DNA of 64,000 bases from VRUE01 sp963715455 (lineage in GTDB: Bacteria; Actinomycetota; Thermoleophilia; Solirubrobacterales; 70-9). The position numbers were made by a program, and so were the translations under genes. Below the pieces are notes generated by a model. It was not told the DNA's origin. It saw nothing but the letters and a program-made list of their open reading frames with translations, and did not search any database. Of this stretch, positions 20,295-28,630 are shown piece by piece. Location: the NCBI GenBank assembly GCA_963715455.1, contig OY970245.1:372001-436000 (forward strand), in the 5' to 3' direction. Every line of letters starts with the position of its first letter. Positions within the stretch are counted from its first letter, which is position 1.

Positions 20295-20609
20295 TCAGCT
20301 GGCGGGCGACTGGGCCGCGTCGCCTGCCAGCTCGGCCCGTGCCCGCTGGGCGAGCTTGACCGTGGCCTTGCGCAGACCCTCGGGACCCTCGATCGGCTCC
20401 TCGTAGGGAACGCGCATCTCGGTCTCGCCGCCCGGCGTCGTCGCGATCAGGTCCAGCCCCGTGCGGTCAGCGTCGACGCAGCGCGCCGCGGTTGCCTCGG
20501 GACAGCCGCCGACGGTGCGCGCCATGTCGAGCAGAGCGTCGTCGTGGTCCTCGTTGAGGTGGGCGATGGCGCGCTCGGCGCCTTGGCTGACTGGATCGTC
20601 TGGCTTCAT
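20295..20609 (-). CDS. DUF2470 family protein
   Basis: 104 aa. AIAHLNEDHDDALLDMAR matches the start of DUF2470, the domain found at the C-terminus of HugZ/pyridoxamine-oxidase-like heme proteins, here alone. It contains two cysteines (GGCPEATAARC) and FDLIATTPGG-like strands (LDLIATTPGGETEMRVP). The role is unknown; heme-related functions are possible but not shown by residues here. It is divergent from fumC and a palindromic TTAGGG-AA-CCCTAA lies immediately before its start codon. Confidence 0.75.
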   Translation of the reverse strand: MKPDDPVSQGAERAIAHLNEDHDDALLDMARTVGGCPEATAARCVDADRTGLDLIATTPGGETEMRVPYEEPIEGPEGLRKATVKLAQRARAELAGDAAQSPAS

Positions 20610-20611
20610 GG

Positions 20612-20625
20612 TTAGGGAACCCTAA
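20612..20625. promoter_or_regulatory. Short inverted repeat between DUF2470 gene and fumC
   Basis: TTAGGG and CCCTAA separated by AA, in the 56-bp divergent gap, 2 nt from the DUF2470 start codon. It is operator-like by symmetry only. Confidence 0.3.
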
Positions 20626-20665
20626 TACAAGCCGGCTTCAATACGCTGCGCCGACAACGACTTCG

Positions 20666-21994
20666 ATGGAGGCAAGGACCTTGACTGAGCAGCTCTGGGG
20701 TGGCGAGACCACCAAGGCCGTCGACAACTTCCCGGTTTCCGGCGAGCGGGTGCCGGTGCCGGTCGTGCGCTGGCTCGGCCGGCTGAAGGCCGCCGCGGCG
20801 CTCGCCAACGGCGAGCTGGGGGCACTCGATACGACCCTGGCCGAGCGCATCGCCACGGCCGGCGACGCCGTCGCCGCCGGCGAACACGACGACCAGTTCC
20901 CGATCGACGTCTTCCAAACCGGCTCCGGCACCTCCTCGAACATGAACGCCAACGAGGTGATCGCCAAGCTGGCCGGCGACGAGGCCCATCCCAACGATCA
21001 CGTCAACATGGGCCAGTCCTCCAACGACGTCTTCCCCTCCGCCGTGCACCTGGCGGCCCTGGGCGAGGTGACGCACGACCTGCTGCCGGCGATGGGCGCC
21101 CTCGAGGAGGCGCTCGAGGCCAAGGCCAACCAGTTCGCCGACGTGGTCAAGGCGGGGCGCACCCACCTGATGGACGCCGTGCCGGTCACCCTGGGCCAGG
21201 AGTTCGGCGGCTACGCCGCCCAGGTGCGGCTCGGCATCCAACGCGTCGAGGCGACCCTGCGCCGCGTCGGCCAGATCCCGCTGGGCGGCACGGCAACCGG
21301 CACCGGCCTCAACACCCACCCCGAGTTCGCCAGCAAGGTGCGCAAGCGGCTCGCGACTGAAACCGGCCTGGAGATCTCGGCGCCCCTCGACCCCTTCGAG
21401 GCGCAGGGCAACCGCGACGCGCTGGTCGAGCTCTCCGGGGCACTCAAGGTCTATGCCGTCTCGCTCAACAAGATCGCCAACGACCTGGCGCTGATGGGTT
21501 CCGGGCCGCGTGCCGGGCTGGCCGAGCTGCGCCTGCCCGAGCTGCAGAAGGGCTCCTCGATCATGCCCGGCAAGGTCAACCCGGTGATTCCCGAGGTGGT
21601 CATCCAGGTCGCCGCCCAGGTGATCGGCAACGACGCGGCGATCACCGTCGCCGGCAGCCAGGGCCAATTCGAGCTCAACGTGCGCGTGCCGCTGATCGCC
21701 CGCAACCTGCTCGACTCGATCAAGCTGCTCGCCTCGGCTTCGCGCCTGCTCGACGAGAAATGCGTGGCGGGCCTCGAGGCCAACGAGGAGATGACCGAGC
21801 GCCACGCCGAGGCGACCCTGGCGACGGCCACCGCGCTCAACCCTCACATCGGCTACGACCGGGCCGCCGACATCGTCAAGGCGGCGGCCGAGTCAGGCCG
21901 CTCGCTGCGTGAGGTGGCACTCGAGCAGGGCGTCGAGCCCGCGGTGCTCGAGGAGGCACTCGACCACCGGCGCATGGCGCGGCCTCACGAGTAG
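20666..21994 (+). CDS. fumC: Fumarate hydratase class II
   Basis: Interconverts fumarate and malate in the TCA cycle. 442 aa, within the normal size for class II enzymes. Visible family motifs are TGSGTSSNMNANEV, NMGQSSNDVFPSA, GRTHLMDAVPVTLGQE, GGTATGTGLN and the signature GSSIMPGKVNP. The sequence after LWGGETTKAVDNFPVSG starts close to the N-terminus as in homologues. The start could instead be the TTG at 20681, which has a better-spaced AGGCAAGGA upstream. A palindrome follows the stop by 6 bp and may terminate transcription. Confidence 0.95.
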   Translation: MEARTLTEQLWGGETTKAVDNFPVSGERVPVPVVRWLGRLKAAAALANGELGALDTTLAERIATAGDAVAAGEHDDQFPIDVFQTGSGTSSNMNANEVIAKLAGDEAHPNDHVNMGQSSNDVFPSAVHLAALGEVTHDLLPAMGALEEALEAKANQFADVVKAGRTHLMDAVPVTLGQEFGGYAAQVRLGIQRVEATLRRVGQIPLGGTATGTGLNTHPEFASKVRKRLATETGLEISAPLDPFEAQGNRDALVELSGALKVYAVSLNKIANDLALMGSGPRAGLAELRLPELQKGSSIMPGKVNPVIPEVVIQVAAQVIGNDAAITVAGSQGQFELNVRVPLIARNLLDSIKLLASASRLLDEKCVAGLEANEEMTERHAEATLATATALNPHIGYDRAADIVKAAAESGRSLREVALEQGVEPAVLEEALDHRRMARPHE

Positions 21995-22000
21995 CCGACC

Positions 22001-22048
22001 GCGCTTCCGACATTCACCCCACTCCAGGGGGGTCAATGTCGGAAGCGC
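22001..22048. repeat. Family B palindromic mini-element after fumC
   Basis: Arms GCGCTTCCGACATTCACCCC and GGGGTCAATGTCGGAAGCGC with one mismatch and a loop containing CTCCAG. It fills the space between the convergent fumC and metallophosphoesterase genes and touches the latter's stop codon. Its close relative lies inside rarA at 37408-37453. It may act as a bidirectional terminator. Confidence 0.75.
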
Positions 22049-23923
22049 TCAGCGCGGGTCGTCGATCAAAAGCTCGACGTTGCGGTCATCGGCCTGGCCT
22101 TCGCCGATCGGGGCGCCGGACTGCAGGTCGTTGAAGGACATCGTGCGGCCGACCGAGGCGAGATCGTTGAGGTCCATGCCGCTGGCCGCGGTGCCGGGCG
22201 GCGGCGCCACCGATTGGCCGACGTGGTCGAGGATCGTGCCGAAGATCGAGAGTGTGCCGTCGTGGTTGTCGAAGACCTCAAGCAGGCGGCTCTGCTGCGG
22301 CCAGTCGGCCTCGGCGGCGACGCGGATGCTCCAGAAGCCGCCTTTCCCGCTCGGGTTGGGGAATGAGTTGATGACGTTGTCGTGCGAGTGGCCGGCAACC
22401 CAGGCGATCGCGTTGGGGAACTGATTCAGTAGGCCGACCAGGTCAGCCTGCAGGTGGATCGGCTGCGAGCTGCGCGGATCGAGGTCACAACCGGGGTTGA
22501 TGTCGTGCCCGTGAGCGTCGGCGAGCAGACACAGCGGCGCCAGCTCGTCGGCGGCGTCGGCGGTGAGGCTCTCCGGCGCGTGGTGGCTGAAGATGACGAC
22601 CAGCTCATCCGCCGCCGTTGCGGCTTCGAGCTGGCCTTTCAGCCATTTGAACTGCGGGTCGTCGATGTTGCCGTCGGAGGTCGAGTTCCCGGTCGGGGTG
22701 ACGATCGTGCCGCCCTCGGCCACCGTGTCGACGGCGACGAAGCGCATGCCGGGCGTCGGACTCCAGGCGTAGTAGCCCGCGGCGCCTTTCGAGGCCGACT
22801 CCTGGGCGGGGTCGACGAAGTCGAAGCCGTGGCCGTCAGCCTGCGAGCCGGCCTTGAAGATGTCCTTGTATTGCTTCTTGGAGACGAACTGGCGTTGCGG
22901 ATCGCCCGGCACGATGATCAGGTTCTGCGGGGCAGTGAGCAGGGTGCCGAGCAGTTTGACCGGGTCGAAGAGCGACGCCAGCAGCGCCTGCGCGTTTTCG
23001 GGATTGGGCACCGGCCCGATCGGCTTCAGGCAGCCGGTCGCGACCTGCTCGAAGGCGGCGTTGGCCGCGGCATTTCCCTGCACCAGGGCGTCGTGATTGC
23101 CGAAGGCGACATAGGACGGAACGCTCAGCCCGGCCGCCGTGAAGGATTTCTGCGCCTTGTCCATCAGCCCCGGGTATTTGGGCCAGGCGGCATGCGGTCC
23201 TGCGGGACTGTCGGGGTCGTAGAACTCCGGGAAAGGGCCCTCGAGGTAGTCGTCGTAGTCCTGGACCCCGGTGTAGTTAGCCGCCTCGCCGGGGCCAGGG
23301 ACGAGCAGGTTCGGACAGAGAGGGTGCAAGTAGGTTTTCTTGTTGACGCCGCTGTTGGGGTTCAGCGCCCCGCCCTCGAGCAGGGTGCGCACCCAGAGCG
23401 TCTCGTTGCGCTGCTGGCTGTCGGCCGAGTCGCCGGTGTTGATCGTCAGGTCCATGGCGCGGTGCGCGCCGCTGCCGTCGGCGACCGGGCTGGCCGCGGC
23501 GAACTGGTTGACCTGCTGGATCATCGCGTTGTCGATCTGCGGCTGCAGCGCCTCCCAGGGGCGCCAGGCGGAGCCGAAGGGCAGGTTGAGCGGCGTCGAG
23601 AGCGGGTCGATGATCTCCACCCGCGCCGGGGACTCCTCGTCGGCGAGCTGGAAGTCGGAGAGCTGGCCGAAGTAGACCAACGAGGTGCGGCTCGCGGTGC
23701 GGCCGGCGCCGGCGCTGCCCAGCTCCTGGCGCACGAGGTAGGGCTCACCGGCGCCGAGCTGCAGGAAGCGGAAGGCGCCCGGCGCGCTGGGGACGACGCG
23801 CTGTTCGACGCTGCTCTGGCCGATCGTGTCGGAGGGGCCGGCGATGGCGGCCGTCGGTGCGATGGCCGCTGCGACCAACGCCGTGATCAGAACGAAATGC
23901 TTGAACCCAGCCACCCGCAGCAT
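22049..23923 (-). CDS. Secreted metallophosphoesterase (TIGR03767-like)
   Basis: 624 aa with a signal peptide (LITALVAAAIAPTAAIAG). The metallophosphoesterase ligand motifs are in order: GQLSDFQ, NTGDSADSQ, FGNHDALVQG, FSHHAPES and AGHSHDN. The long size and the spacing, with inserts between GNHD and the final histidines, resemble the actinobacterial TIGR03767 family. Substrate unknown; phosphomonoester or phosphodiester hydrolysis outside the cell is expected. GGGAGGCGCG precedes the ATG at 23923. Upstream is an unusually AT-rich 40 bp containing a near-palindrome around AAATATTT. Confidence 0.82.
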   Translation of the reverse strand: MLRVAGFKHFVLITALVAAAIAPTAAIAGPSDTIGQSSVEQRVVPSAPGAFRFLQLGAGEPYLVRQELGSAGAGRTASRTSLVYFGQLSDFQLADEESPARVEIIDPLSTPLNLPFGSAWRPWEALQPQIDNAMIQQVNQFAAASPVADGSGAHRAMDLTINTGDSADSQQRNETLWVRTLLEGGALNPNSGVNKKTYLHPLCPNLLVPGPGEAANYTGVQDYDDYLEGPFPEFYDPDSPAGPHAAWPKYPGLMDKAQKSFTAAGLSVPSYVAFGNHDALVQGNAAANAAFEQVATGCLKPIGPVPNPENAQALLASLFDPVKLLGTLLTAPQNLIIVPGDPQRQFVSKKQYKDIFKAGSQADGHGFDFVDPAQESASKGAAGYYAWSPTPGMRFVAVDTVAEGGTIVTPTGNSTSDGNIDDPQFKWLKGQLEAATAADELVVIFSHHAPESLTADAADELAPLCLLADAHGHDINPGCDLDPRSSQPIHLQADLVGLLNQFPNAIAWVAGHSHDNVINSFPNPSGKGGFWSIRVAAEADWPQQSRLLEVFDNHDGTLSIFGTILDHVGQSVAPPPGTAASGMDLNDLASVGRTMSFNDLQSGAPIGEGQADDRNVELLIDDPR

Positions 23924-23986
23924 CGCGCCTCCCGTGTTCGCTAAAGACTTACTTAGCAGACAGTACCAAATATTTAGTAGGGAGAC
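23924..23986 (-). promoter_or_regulatory. AT-rich promoter/operator region of the metallophosphoesterase gene
   Basis: The gap between two minus-strand genes is far richer in A+T than its surroundings. It holds ACCAAATATTTAGT, a 14-bp near-perfect dyad, and a TAAGTAAGT stretch. I infer a promoter with a repressor or PhoB-like site; no consensus boxes can be assigned with confidence. Confidence 0.3.
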
Positions 23987-25432
23987 TCAGCCCTGCAAAG
24001 TGACGAAGCGCTCCTCGGTCAGCTCCTGCACGGCGAAGGCCGGGCCCTCGCGCGTGTTGCCCGAGTCCTTGACGCCGCCGTAAGGCATCTGGTCGGCGCG
24101 GAAGGTGGGCACCTCGTTGATCAACACGCCACCGAACTCGAGCGTCGCGGCGGCCTCGAGGCCACGGCCGACGTCGCGGGTGAAGACCCCCGCCTGCAGG
24201 CCGAACTTCGAGTCGTTGGCCATGCGCAGCGCCTCGCCGAACTCGGCGTAGGTGTCGATCGTCGCCACCGGGCCGAAGACCTCCTCGCACCAGACCTTGG
24301 CCTCGCGCGGCGGCGAGCCGAGCAGGGTCGGAGCGAGGCAACGGCCCTCGTCGACCAACTCACCGCCGCAGAGCAGCTCGGCGCCCTCCGCCACCGCCTC
24401 GTCGATCCACTGCTTGACCCGGCTGCGGTCATCGGGCGAGATCAGCGGCCCGACGTCGGTCTCCGGATCGAGCGGGTCGCCAACCCGCAGCGCAGCGACG
24501 TTGGCGACCAAGCGCTCGGTGAAGGCATCGGCGAGCTCCTCGTGGACCAGCACCCGCTGGATCGAGATGCAGCTCTGGCCGGCGTGCGAGAAGGCGTGCA
24601 GCTGCGCCTTGTCGGCCGCCGTCTCCCAGTCGCCGTCGGCGTGGACGATCAGCGGCGCGTTGGAGCCCAGCTCGAGGTTGACCTTCTTGTGGGGAACGCG
24701 GCTGCGGATTCCCCAGCCGACCTCGGCCGAGCCGGTGAAGCTCAGCGCCCGGATCAGCTCGTGCTCGACGATCGCGTTGCCGACCTGCGAGCCGGGGCCG
24801 GGGATGACGCTCAGCCAGCCTTCGGGCAGGCCCGCCTCGACCAGGAGGCCAGCCAGCTTGAGGGCCGAGATCGGCGTCTGGCCGGCTGGCTTGAGCACGA
24901 CCGCGTTGCCGGCGGCAATCGCCGGGCCGAGCTTGTGGGCGACCAGGTTGAGGGGGAAATTGAAGGGGCTGATCGCGCCGACCACGCCGTAGGGCACGCG
25001 CAGCATCACGCCGAGCTTGCCGGCACCCGCCGAGGAGGCCTCCATCGGCACCGTGCCGCCGGTCAGCTTGCGCGCCTCGGTGGCCGAGAAGGTCAGCGTG
25101 TCGACGCAGCGGGCGGCCTCGACCCGCGCCGTCTTCAGCGGCTTGCCCGCCTCCGCAGCGATCGTCAGGGCGAGCTCCTCGACCCGTTCGCCGACCAGCC
25201 CTGCAGCGCGGTCGAGCACCGTGGCGCGCTCGTGCTGGGGGAAGTCGGCCGCCGCGAACGCCTCGTGGGCAGCCTCGGCAGCGCGATCGACCAGCGCCGC
25301 ATCGCCCTGCGCAGCGCGCCCGACGACGCTGCCGTCGTAGGGGCTACGCACCTCGGCCCACTCGCCGCCGGCCAGCCATTCGCCCGCCGCCAGCAGCCTG
25401 TGATCGGGCGCCTCGAGCGTCTGCGTCGCCAT
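23987..25432 (-). CDS. Aldehyde dehydrogenase family protein
   Basis: NAD(P)-dependent oxidation of an aldehyde to the acid. 481 aa from the ATG at 25432 (MATQTLEAPDH). The Asn of the oxyanion hole is in SPFNFPLN, the catalytic Glu in LELGSNAP and the catalytic Cys in GQSCISIQRV. The order and spacing are normal for ALDH. It is divergent from the SpoIID gene; an extended reading frame upstream would overlap that gene and is unlikely. Substrate cannot be predicted; the active-site surroundings resemble broad-range or lactaldehyde-type enzymes. Confidence 0.9.
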   Translation of the reverse strand: MATQTLEAPDHRLLAAGEWLAGGEWAEVRSPYDGSVVGRAAQGDAALVDRAAEAAHEAFAAADFPQHERATVLDRAAGLVGERVEELALTIAAEAGKPLKTARVEAARCVDTLTFSATEARKLTGGTVPMEASSAGAGKLGVMLRVPYGVVGAISPFNFPLNLVAHKLGPAIAAGNAVVLKPAGQTPISALKLAGLLVEAGLPEGWLSVIPGPGSQVGNAIVEHELIRALSFTGSAEVGWGIRSRVPHKKVNLELGSNAPLIVHADGDWETAADKAQLHAFSHAGQSCISIQRVLVHEELADAFTERLVANVAALRVGDPLDPETDVGPLISPDDRSRVKQWIDEAVAEGAELLCGGELVDEGRCLAPTLLGSPPREAKVWCEEVFGPVATIDTYAEFGEALRMANDSKFGLQAGVFTRDVGRGLEAAATLEFGGVLINEVPTFRADQMPYGGVKDSGNTREGPAFAVQELTEERFVTLQG

Positions 25433-25512
25433 GCCTGGTCTCTCCTCTCGGTCGCTTGTTCCCAGACTAGAGGAGGCCGCGACTCGCGCAAGGCGAATCT
25501 GTTGAGCCAGAG

Positions 25513-26628
25513 ATGACCACCGCCCGCCGCACATTGTTGATCGCTGTGCTGCTCGCCCTCGCCCTGGCGCCGGGCGCGCACGGTGCCGTCACCTGGGTCG
25601 TCAAGGGCCACGGCTTCGGTCATGGGGTCGGCATGAGCCAGTACGGCGCTTACGGCTTCGCCAAGCACGGCCGCAGCTACCCCGCGATCCTCGCCCACTA
25701 CTACCGGGGCACGACGCTGGAGCGGACCGCCGGGCCGCGGGTCGTGCGCGTGCTGCTCGAGATCTCGCCCGGCGACGTCGGCTTCAGCGGCGCGACGAGC
25801 GCCTGCGGCGAGGCGCTCGACCCGGATCGCAGCTACGAGGCGCACCGGGCCGGCTCGACCGTCAGGCTGCGCAGCTCGGCCGGCGCGCCGCTCGCCTCCT
25901 GCGGCAAGCGCCTGCGGGCCGCCGGTGCCGGGCAAATCGAGATCGCCGGCAGCGGCGTCTTCCGCGGGGCGCTCGAGGTGGTGCCGACGGCCAGCGACGC
26001 GGGCTCGCTCAACGCGATCAACGCCGTGGCGATCGACCAGTACGTGAAAGGGGTCATCCCCAACGAGTCGCCGCCCTCTTGGCCGCAGGCCGCCCTGCGC
26101 GCCCAGGCGGTCGCAGCGCGCTCCTTCGCGCTCAGCGTCGATGTCGACGGCAACGGCTTCGACCTCTACGACGACACGCGCAGCCAGGTCTATGAGGGCA
26201 TCGCCAGCGAGACGACGGCGACCAATGAGGCGGCGACCGCCACCCGCGGCGAGGTGCTCGCCTACGACGGGCGGATCGCCGAGACCTACTTCTCCGCCTG
26301 CTCGGGCGGCCACACCGAGAGCGTGCAGAACGTCTTCTACGGGCCCGCCGTCCCGTATCTGGTTGGCGTCCCCGACCCCTACGACTACTACTGCCCGCTA
26401 CACAGCTGGACGCTGCGTTTCTCGGGGCCCGAGATCAGCGCCAAGCTGGGCAGCTACCTCGACGGCCGCTTGCAGCGCATCGTGATCACCAAGCGCGGCG
26501 CCTCGCCTCGCATCGTCACGGCGAAGCTCTACGGCACGGGCGGCGTCAGCACGGTCAGCGGCGAACAGTTGGCCTTCGCGCTCGGTGCCTACGACCGCTG
26601 GATGAGCTTCCGCAAGATCGCCGGCTGA
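25513..26628 (+). CDS. SpoIID/LytB domain protein
   Basis: 371 aa with a signal peptide (LLALALAPGAHG). The N-terminal GHGFGHGVGMSQYGAYG and the core VKGVIPNESPPSWPQAALRAQ, VAARSFAL and SACSGGHTES are SpoIID-family signatures. SpoIID is a lytic transglycosylase acting on denuded glycan strands in sporulating Firmicutes. Here it stands alone, in a lineage where sporulation is not expected, so a role in general wall remodelling is more likely. The catalytic Glu is probably in IPNES. Confidence 0.88.
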   Translation: MTTARRTLLIAVLLALALAPGAHGAVTWVVKGHGFGHGVGMSQYGAYGFAKHGRSYPAILAHYYRGTTLERTAGPRVVRVLLEISPGDVGFSGATSACGEALDPDRSYEAHRAGSTVRLRSSAGAPLASCGKRLRAAGAGQIEIAGSGVFRGALEVVPTASDAGSLNAINAVAIDQYVKGVIPNESPPSWPQAALRAQAVAARSFALSVDVDGNGFDLYDDTRSQVYEGIASETTATNEAATATRGEVLAYDGRIAETYFSACSGGHTESVQNVFYGPAVPYLVGVPDPYDYYCPLHSWTLRFSGPEISAKLGSYLDGRLQRIVITKRGASPRIVTAKLYGTGGVSTVSGEQLAFALGAYDRWMSFRKIAG

Positions 26629-26634
26629 GCGCGC

Positions 26635-27585
26635 TCAGGAAAGCGCCAGCTCGGCGAGGACCATGCGGTGGTCGCTGCCCGGCAGGTCGATCACCTCATA
26701 GCCGGCGATGCCGATGCGGCCGTCGGCGAGCACGTGGTCGATCGTCACCGGGGGCGAGCGATAGCCGCTCGCCGGCCATGTGGGCTCCAGGCCACGACCG
26801 ACGACCTCGGCGGCATCGCGGTAGCCGCGGTCGAGCACGTCGCGCAGCTCGTCATGGTCGAGCGTGGCGTTGAAGTCGCCGGCCAGGACCCAGGGTGGGC
26901 CGCCGCCGGTCGCCGGCAAGCTCTCGAGCGCGCCTTCCCATTCGCCGACTCGGTCGCGCAGCGGTGGGTAGGGATGGACGGCGATGACGCGCAGTCGCTC
27001 GCCGCTGGGCAGCTCGAGCGCGGCGCGTGGCATGCGGAACTGGAAGCGTGCCGGTTCGGGCAGGCTTTCGAGTGGGTGACGCGCGTAGAGGCCGCCGCCG
27101 CTGACGCCTTCGCGCACAGCCAGTGAAGAGTGGGGCAGCAGGCGGTGAATCCCCGCGTGGCCAAGTTCGTGGGCGAAGCCCGGGGTCAGCTCCTGCACAC
27201 TGAGCAAGTCAGGGCGATAGCGCCCAACCATCGCGGCCAGGTCACGGGGGTCGACGGTGCCGTGGTGGATGTTGGCCGAGAGGACGACGAAGCGACGATG
27301 ACCGGAGGGGTCGGTTGCTTCACTGCCCACCGCCCGTGGCAGCACAACCGCGGCAAGGCAAACCGTCGCCAAGCCAGCGATCGCAGCCGCCGCCCAGTTG
27401 CGCAAGGCGACGGCGATGCCAGCAACGAAGAGCGCCGCGATCGCCACGTAGGGCGTGTAGGCGACCAGCGGGATCAAGGGAAAGCCGCTCTCCAAACCGA
27501 AGAGGCGCAGCGGCACCCAGAGCGCGGCGGGAAGCACCGCCGCCCAGATCAGCCAGGCGTGGCGCGCGCCGGTGGCGTCTGGCAA
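26635..27585 (-). CDS. Membrane-anchored endonuclease/exonuclease/phosphatase (EEP) family protein
   Basis: About 316 aa. Three hydrophobic segments at the N-terminus (AWLIWAAVLPAALWVPL, then LVAYTPYVAIAALFVAGIAV and AAIAGLATVCLAAVV) precede an EEP domain: LSANIHHG, LSVQELTP, VLAGDFNATLDH and the C-terminal GSDHRMVLAEL. Metal-dependent phosphodiester hydrolysis is expected, on the outer face of the membrane. I place the start at a TTG (27585) one base after the stop of the upstream gene. ATG codons further upstream would overlap that gene. Confidence 0.78.
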   Translation of the reverse strand: MPDATGARHAWLIWAAVLPAALWVPLRLFGLESGFPLIPLVAYTPYVAIAALFVAGIAVALRNWAAAAIAGLATVCLAAVVLPRAVGSEATDPSGHRRFVVLSANIHHGTVDPRDLAAMVGRYRPDLLSVQELTPGFAHELGHAGIHRLLPHSSLAVREGVSGGGLYARHPLESLPEPARFQFRMPRAALELPSGERLRVIAVHPYPPLRDRVGEWEGALESLPATGGGPPWVLAGDFNATLDHDELRDVLDRGYRDAAEVVGRGLEPTWPASGYRSPPVTIDHVLADGRIGIAGYEVIDLPGSDHRMVLAELALS

Positions 27586-27586
27586 C

Positions 27587-28576
27587 TCAGCCGTCCGGAT
27601 AGGGCTGGATCGGGACGCCGTGGTCGGTCTCGCGCATGCCGAACTCGTAGGCGGCACCGGCGGTGAGATTGAGCTGGCGGGGAGCCTGGCCCGGCTGCTC
27701 GACGGTCAGCTCCAGGTCGGAGACCGAGCAGTTGAGCGTGTTGTGCTCGGGGCCGTCGGGGTCGGCGTAGACCCAGCCGACGAAATCCTTCTGCGGCGCC
27801 GAGACGCGGCCGCGGACGACGATGTCCTTGCCGGGCAAGGTGAACTCGCAGGCGGTCGGCTTGGCGTCGATCGAGGCGGCGCGAATCTGGCCGAAACCGC
27901 CGAGGCGATGGGCAACCCCGTCGAGCATCAGCATCCCCGAAGGCAGCCAGGGCGTCGTCCAGCGCCCGAGCCTGACACGGGCGGCGCCGGCATCGAAGTA
28001 GGTGTCAGCGGAGTCGGCGAAGCCTGTGCCCTCCAGCCAGACCCAGCGCTCAGCGTGCTCCGTGCCCCAGTTGTGGCCGATCATCCCCGGCCAGCCCTGC
28101 AGCTCGAACTCGGCGTCGTCGACCTCGATCCGCCCATCGAAGCGAGCGTCGGGAAAGGGGGCGACGAACTTGGTCTTCGGCAGGCGCGTCTCATAGAGGC
28201 GATCGGAAGGCAGGTACTTGCAGGGCTCGGCGTCGCCACTGAAGGTGAGGTCCCAGGATGCCTTCAGGGCGTCGGTCTCGATCGAGCCACTGGCCTTGCC
28301 GGGACCGACCTCAGCCCGATCGACGCGGATCCAGGAGCCGACCGGCGCCGAGAGTTGCGCCGCCGGCACGGTCAGCTTGGTCGCCCGCGGTGCGGGTGCC
28401 TCGCGGTCGAAGAGCGTGAACCAGATCGAGGCCTTGGGATCCGCCCCCGGTCGCTTGTGGACGGTGTGACGGATCCAGATACCGCGGCCGCCGCCCGGCT
28501 GGCAGGCCTTGATGTAGAAGCTCTCGTAGTGGCCGGCTTTCGCAGCGACCCTCGGGAAGCGCGCCCCCTGGTCCAT
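27587..28576 (-). CDS. CrtC/tocopherol-cyclase-like (AttH-type) beta-barrel protein
   Basis: 329 aa, no signal peptide. GMIGHNWGTEHAERWVWLEG is the kind of motif found in the lipocalin-like fold of hydroxyneurosporene synthase (CrtC), AttH and tocopherol cyclase. Other segments such as HTVHKRPGADPKASIWFTLF fit that group. No carotenoid genes lie nearby, so I do not assign a reaction; a lipid-modifying or lipid-binding role is likely. It is directly followed by the EEP gene (1-bp gap). Confidence 0.6.
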   Translation of the reverse strand: MDQGARFPRVAAKAGHYESFYIKACQPGGGRGIWIRHTVHKRPGADPKASIWFTLFDREAPAPRATKLTVPAAQLSAPVGSWIRVDRAEVGPGKASGSIETDALKASWDLTFSGDAEPCKYLPSDRLYETRLPKTKFVAPFPDARFDGRIEVDDAEFELQGWPGMIGHNWGTEHAERWVWLEGTGFADSADTYFDAGAARVRLGRWTTPWLPSGMLMLDGVAHRLGGFGQIRAASIDAKPTACEFTLPGKDIVVRGRVSAPQKDFVGWVYADPDGPEHNTLNCSVSDLELTVEQPGQAPRQLNLTAGAAYEFGMRETDHGVPIQPYPDG

Positions 28577-28630
28577 GCCGGGAACACTAGAGCGAGAATC
28601 TGAACCGGGTCGGCGGGGTCGGCTTTGGAT

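Noticed and set aside
27587..28576. Assigning carotenoid hydratase (CrtC) function
   Set aside because: Only the fold-type motif is shared and there are no carotenoid genes in the window, so only the family resemblance is reported.
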